Shown here one piece after another: positions 8,739 through 11,252 of a stretch of DNA of 11,252 nt. The DNA is from Ophiocordyceps camponoti-saundersi (nom. inval.). Lineage: Eukaryota; Ascomycota; Sordariomycetes; Hypocreales; Ophiocordycipitaceae. How positions within the stretch are numbered: the stretch's first letter is position 1; every line of letters begins with the position of its first letter. The notes beneath the pieces were generated by a model. It searched no databases. It had not been told where the DNA came from and saw nothing but the letters and a program-made list of their open reading frames with translations. Location: assembly GCA_003339415.1 (NCBI GenBank), contig PDHQ01000685.1:1-11252 (forward strand). Direction: 5' to 3'. The position numbers were made by a program, and so were the translations under genes.

Positions 8739-8801
8739 AAAAAATAAGTATATATTTAAAAGGGCGTTATGCGCTGCTTTAGCAGCCTATACTTATTTTT
8801 T
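8739..8801. repeat. Nested inverted repeat (unit B)
   Basis: The perfect 14-bp arms AAAAAATAAGTATA (8739-8752) and TATACTTATTTTTT (8788-8801) enclose a second hairpin, GCTGC (8773-8777) with GCAGC (8782-8786). The structure is shared with unit A (6000-6062) although the inner sequence differs (GCTGCTTTAGCAGC versus GCCGCCTAGGCGGC). Confidence 0.7.
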
Positions 8802-8875
8802 TTTTACCTCGGGTATATTCCCTAAGCCTAAAAGGTTATTAGCTATAGCGCGGGAGTCGGGTATTATATTATAAG

Positions 8876-8898
8876 CCGGTTAGGCTAACCTTAACCGG
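8876..8898. repeat. Short inverted repeat CCGGTTA/TAACCGG
   Basis: The seven-base arms at 8876-8882 and 8892-8898 surround a nine-base spacer. Unit A has only a weak equivalent near 6133-6155, so the pairing is not clearly conserved. Confidence 0.4.
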
Positions 8899-9127
8899 TA
8901 AGATCGTTACTAAACCTCGCTATAAGCATCGTAATAAAGAATATATATAGTGCTTAAGAAAGCGAAATATTAATATATAATACTACGCGTTTATCTACTT
9001 AAGGGTTCGTAGCGAGGAAGAGGATATAAGGAGGAAAAAGGAGAGGTAAAAGGGAAAATAATACTTATTTTATATAGAAAAATAACGAAAATAAAAAAGA
9101 TAGTTAGAAAAAGTATAAATAAAAGCG

Positions 9128-9153
9128 TATATATATATATATATATATATATA
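9128..9153. repeat. (TA)13 microsatellite
   Basis: Thirteen uninterrupted TA units in the same relative place as the tracts in the other copies. Confidence 0.9.
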
Positions 9154-9162
9154 ATTATATAT

Positions 9163-10076
9163 AGAAAAAGGGAGAGAGAGAGAGAGAAATAAAATATAAA
9201 TAAGGAAAAAAAAAACCTATTTACTTATATAACTAATAAAGGTAATAAAGTAAGGAGATATACGAAAGAAAAAGTAGCTACGTAAAATAAAAATAAGCCG
9301 CAAAATAGCGCGTTAACGCGGGCGAGAATATAAAGAAGCTACTAAAAGGTAAAGAAAATAGTAAAAAAAACGATATATATAGCGATAAGAGTAATAAGAG
9401 AGCGAGAGGGGGGAAAAATAGCGAGAAAGCGAAAGGAGTAGCGAGGGTAGCGAGGGGGCGAGAGAGCGAAAGTTATAAAAAGAGGGTAAAAGGATAAAGA
9501 GAGTAGCGAGGGTAGCGAGGGGGCGAGAGAGCGAAAGTTATAAAAAGAGAGCGAGAGGATAAGGAGAGTGGCGCGAGCGGTAAGAGGACTAAAGAGCGAG
9601 AAAAAGAAAGGGCGAGGGGGCAGGGATATAAGCGATAGAGCGAGGAAAAGGAAGAGCGAGGGGGCGGGGATATAAGCGATAGAGCGAGGAAAGGGAAAAG
9701 AGTAGCGAGGGAGCGAGAGGGCGAGAATATAAGCGATAGGGCGAGAAAAAGGAAAAAAGTAGCGAGAAAATAAAAAGGCGAGAGAGCGAAAACGCTAGCG
9801 ATAAAATAAGGAAAGGGAAAATAATTATAAAAAGGCGAGGAGAGTAGTAAGAGAGCGAGAGGACGAGAGAGTAGCGAGAGAGCGAGAGGATAAGAGAGTA
9901 GCGAGAGAGCGAGAGATTAAAAAAGCGAGAGATCGAGGATACTAGTAATAAAGTAAGGAAAGAGAAAAGAATAGCGAGAGAGCGAGAGGGGAGAGACTAG
10001 CAAAGTAGCGGGAGAGGTAAGAAATTAAAAAAGGGAAAAAAGATAAAAGGATAAGGGGGAGAGGGGGGGGGGGGGT
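9163..10076 (+). repeat. Expanded GA/GCGAG minisatellite block, unit B
   Basis: No gene. Distinct local periods can be read: 65 bp (starts 9436, 9501 and 9566, GAGTAGCGAGGGTAGCGAGG type), ATATAAGCGATA at 9626, 9670 and 9727 (44 then 57 bp), and 27 bp (starts 9842, 9869 and 9896, GAGTAGCGAGAGAGCGAGAG type). All share GCGAG words. The block ends with G13 at 10063-10075. It accounts for most of the length difference from unit A, whose main periods are 28 and 53. Confidence 0.75.
9309..9320. repeat. 12-bp perfect palindrome CGCGTTAACGCG
   Basis: The palindrome is perfect and lies in unit B only; the aligned part of unit A (near 6620) is AT-rich and lacks it. It could be chance or a remnant that RIP erased in A. 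Confidence 0.5.
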
Positions 10077-11045
10077 TAAATATTATAATTAAAATAAAGT
10101 AGTAATTCTATAAAGTAGCTTTATAACTATAAGTTATTTCTAAAGCTAGAGTTATAGTTTATAAACTTAATAATACTTATAAAAAGTTAAAGAGTTAGAT
10201 TCCTAGTTAAGTTTATTTATATAAAAGGTAAGAAGTGAAAAGTAATAGATAGTTTAATAATAGCTATTATAATATATACTCGTAACTTAGCCTTAATTTA
10301 TAATATTTCTAATTACGAAAGTCTTAATAAATAACTTATACTATAAACTTATAACTAAGTAAGTAAATTTAGATATAAGGATAGAGAATAAAGGGAGGGG
10401 TTTATATAAGAAGGCTAATTATTTTTTACTATTAGTAGTATTGCTATCGGTAATATTATTACTACTTAGCGGATTTATATTAGGGTAGGAGATAGGTATA
10501 GCCGGAATCCGAAAGTAAGTATAGCTACGCTATTAGCGGAAGCAGATATATATCGTATAAGCACCGTTTTCGAAAATAGGTATTTTAATATAATAGATAA
10601 AGGGATACGGTAAGTTAAGGTAGTAGTAACGCGTAGAAACTTAAATAGGCGATCCTTCCGAGGCTACGAGGTAGTCTTCGATAAGCGATCGTCTTAACAC
10701 CGCGAGGATAGCGCGGAAGAAGCTCCTTAACTATATAATCTTAATAATCTCTCACTTCGTTATATCGTCGCGTCTAAAGCGTAAAGTAACGGGGTAAGCG
10801 GGATAAGAGAGAAGTGCGGTCTTATTAGGCTATAGAGGGTTAGTAGGAGGGTTTATTTACTAAAAAAAAAGGGATATATTATAGCAAAGTAAAGGGGCCG
10901 CTAGTAAGAGTTAGAATAGTTAGTTCTAAAAGGTAAAATAATAAGATTATATTGCTAGCGCTAGTAAAATTATCTTTCGATTAGGCTAAGTAAAGTAAAG
11001 CGAATAATAATAATAGGATTTATAGCCTTATAGTTATAATATTAG
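10077..11045 (-). pseudogene. ORF1 remnant, unit B copy
   Basis: On the minus strand the frame is collinear with 8098-7139 of unit A, ending at TAA 10079-10077. Aligned motifs: KTALLSYPAYP(V/I)TLR, KIP(F/I)FENGAY and YKPLPLF. It carries one TGA (in the sequence ACGAAGTGAGAG) where unit A has CGA, a CpG-type change, besides the usual TAA/TAG stops. A one-base length difference from unit A lies near 10280, so the 3' end slips out of frame. A T9/A9 run (10862-10870 on the plus strand) marks another difference. It is inactive, and the family is not recognised. Confidence 0.45.
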
Positions 11046-11252
11046 TAAGGGAAAGAAGGATCGAAGATAAAGGAATAAATACCTTTTTAGAGAGGGAGCT
11101 AAAGAGGTAGAAAAATATATAATATTTTTTTTTTTTAATTATAAAACTCGAAAATAATAAGGAGGCTAAGATAATAGAAAAGAGAAGGAAAAGTATCGTA
11201 TATATATACGTATATATATATAAAAGGAAAAAGGAGATAGAGAGAGCGAGAG
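11046..11252. other. End of unit B, no gene
   Basis: AT- and purine-rich DNA includes T11 near 11126-11136 and AT alternation at 11197-11221. It is homologous to 8099-8290 of unit A, including AGGAGGCTAA at 11160. No coding or RNA feature is seen. Confidence 0.5.

Larger units (their letters stand above)
8353..9070 (-). pseudogene. ORF2 remnant, unit B copy with 96-codon open run
   Basis: On the minus strand the frame from 8643 to 8356 is 96 codons without a stop and ends at TAA 8355-8353. It has no ATG, so start-codon-based ORF finding misses it. Motifs shared with unit A include PSYLIINLIIYYSLRSPLFN, PEDIKSLL and KISL.LN. Further upstream come RIP-type stops, and the poly-A/T run at 8796-8805 is two bases longer than in unit A and shifts the frame there. 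The 5' part (about 8806-9070) corresponds to the block also present at 4670-4910. A Gln or Trp is the likely ancestor of the stop at 8646-8644. The start is undefined and the family unknown. This is the best-preserved coding remnant of the array. Confidence 0.55.
1..11252. other. RIP-mutated AT-rich repeat region
   Basis: The whole window is almost empty of CA and TG dinucleotides, while TA is extreme and CG stays common. RIP in Pezizomycotina converts CpA to TpA on both strands in duplicated DNA and yields this pattern; CpG-methylation decay would instead raise CA and TG. Every coding remnant found here is interrupted mainly by TAA and TAG, the codons RIP makes from CAA, CAG and TGG. The few remaining CA/TG sites are locally concentrated, for example at 1-30, 1525-1530, 1655-1680 and 1756-2010. 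The sequence shows the composition directly; the mechanism and the fungal class are inferred. Confidence 0.85.
8313..11252. repeat. Tandem repeat unit B (at least 2940 bp, cut by window end)
   Basis: The unit is head-to-tail with unit A and starts with GGGAGATATAAAATA at 8313. It is about 210 bp longer than A up to the shared anchor AGGAGGCTAA (11160). Nearly all of the excess lies in the GA minisatellite block. The last bases (AAAAGGAAAAAGGAG near 11222) match the end of unit A near 8276, so the unit is almost complete and a further copy may begin just beyond the window. Confidence 0.8.

Noticed and set aside
1..11252. Mitochondrial or bacterial origin for the AT-rich sequence
   Set aside because: Specific loss of CA/TG with CG retained is a RIP pattern. 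There are no tRNAs, standard mitochondrial genes, Shine-Dalgarno-led frames or operons.
5573..11252. Ribosomal DNA spacer array
   Set aside because: The unit is tandem and repeat-rich, but I see no 5S, 18S or 28S sequence in or beside it, and each unit carries long ruined coding frames.
8313..11252. LTR retrotransposon with the two unit starts as LTRs
   Set aside because: The similarity is not confined to ends: whole units repeat. I found no primer-binding site, polypurine tract next to an LTR edge, or reverse transcriptase motif.

Overview
This window looks like a heterochromatic, gene-poor piece of a filamentous ascomycete (Pezizomycotina) genome that has been saturated with repeat-induced point mutation (RIP). 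On both strands the dinucleotides CA and TG are almost absent (roughly 17 in the 2.74-kb repeat unit at 5573-8312), TA is hugely over-represented, and CG is common. That is CpA-to-TpA mutation, not ordinary CpG decay. I see no intact protein gene, tRNA, rRNA, CRISPR array or bacterial feature. The organism assignment rests on the mutation pattern, not on a recognised gene.

Left part (1-4669). Positions 3-1268 (+) hold a long ruined reading frame of about 421 codons, rich in Lys/Glu/Arg, whose 23 interior stops are all TAA or TAG. A spacer (1269-1755) with a 54-bp direct repeat and a small hairpin follows. Next is a second ruined gene starting at ATG 1756 (+): its first 84 codons are open and the frame continues past RIP-type stops to about 2376. 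It encodes a 36-residue tandem repeat and is bracketed by 26-bp direct repeats (1428-1453 and 2437-2462). From 2377 to 4669 the sequence is RIP debris in which several frames look partly open and none wins.

Right part (4670-11252). This is a head-to-tail tandem repeat. Unit A (5573-8312, 2740 bp) and unit B (8313 to the window edge, at least 2940 bp) are collinear, and a truncated copy (about 4670-5380) precedes them. Read on the minus strand, each full unit carries a ruined frame 'ORF1' (about 320 codons), then a GA/CT-rich minisatellite block, a (TA)n tract and a second ruined frame 'ORF2' (about 240 codons, with a nested inverted repeat inside it). In unit B ORF2 keeps 96 codons with no stop, and in unit A 73 codons in the same frame. 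The units differ in length because the minisatellites expanded in B: the offset between homologous points is 2740 before that block and about 2950 after it.

The genes do not work together in any present-day sense: all are inactivated. I infer a multicopy element that was tandemly duplicated and silenced by RIP. I did not recognise the protein family of any of the four ruined frames.
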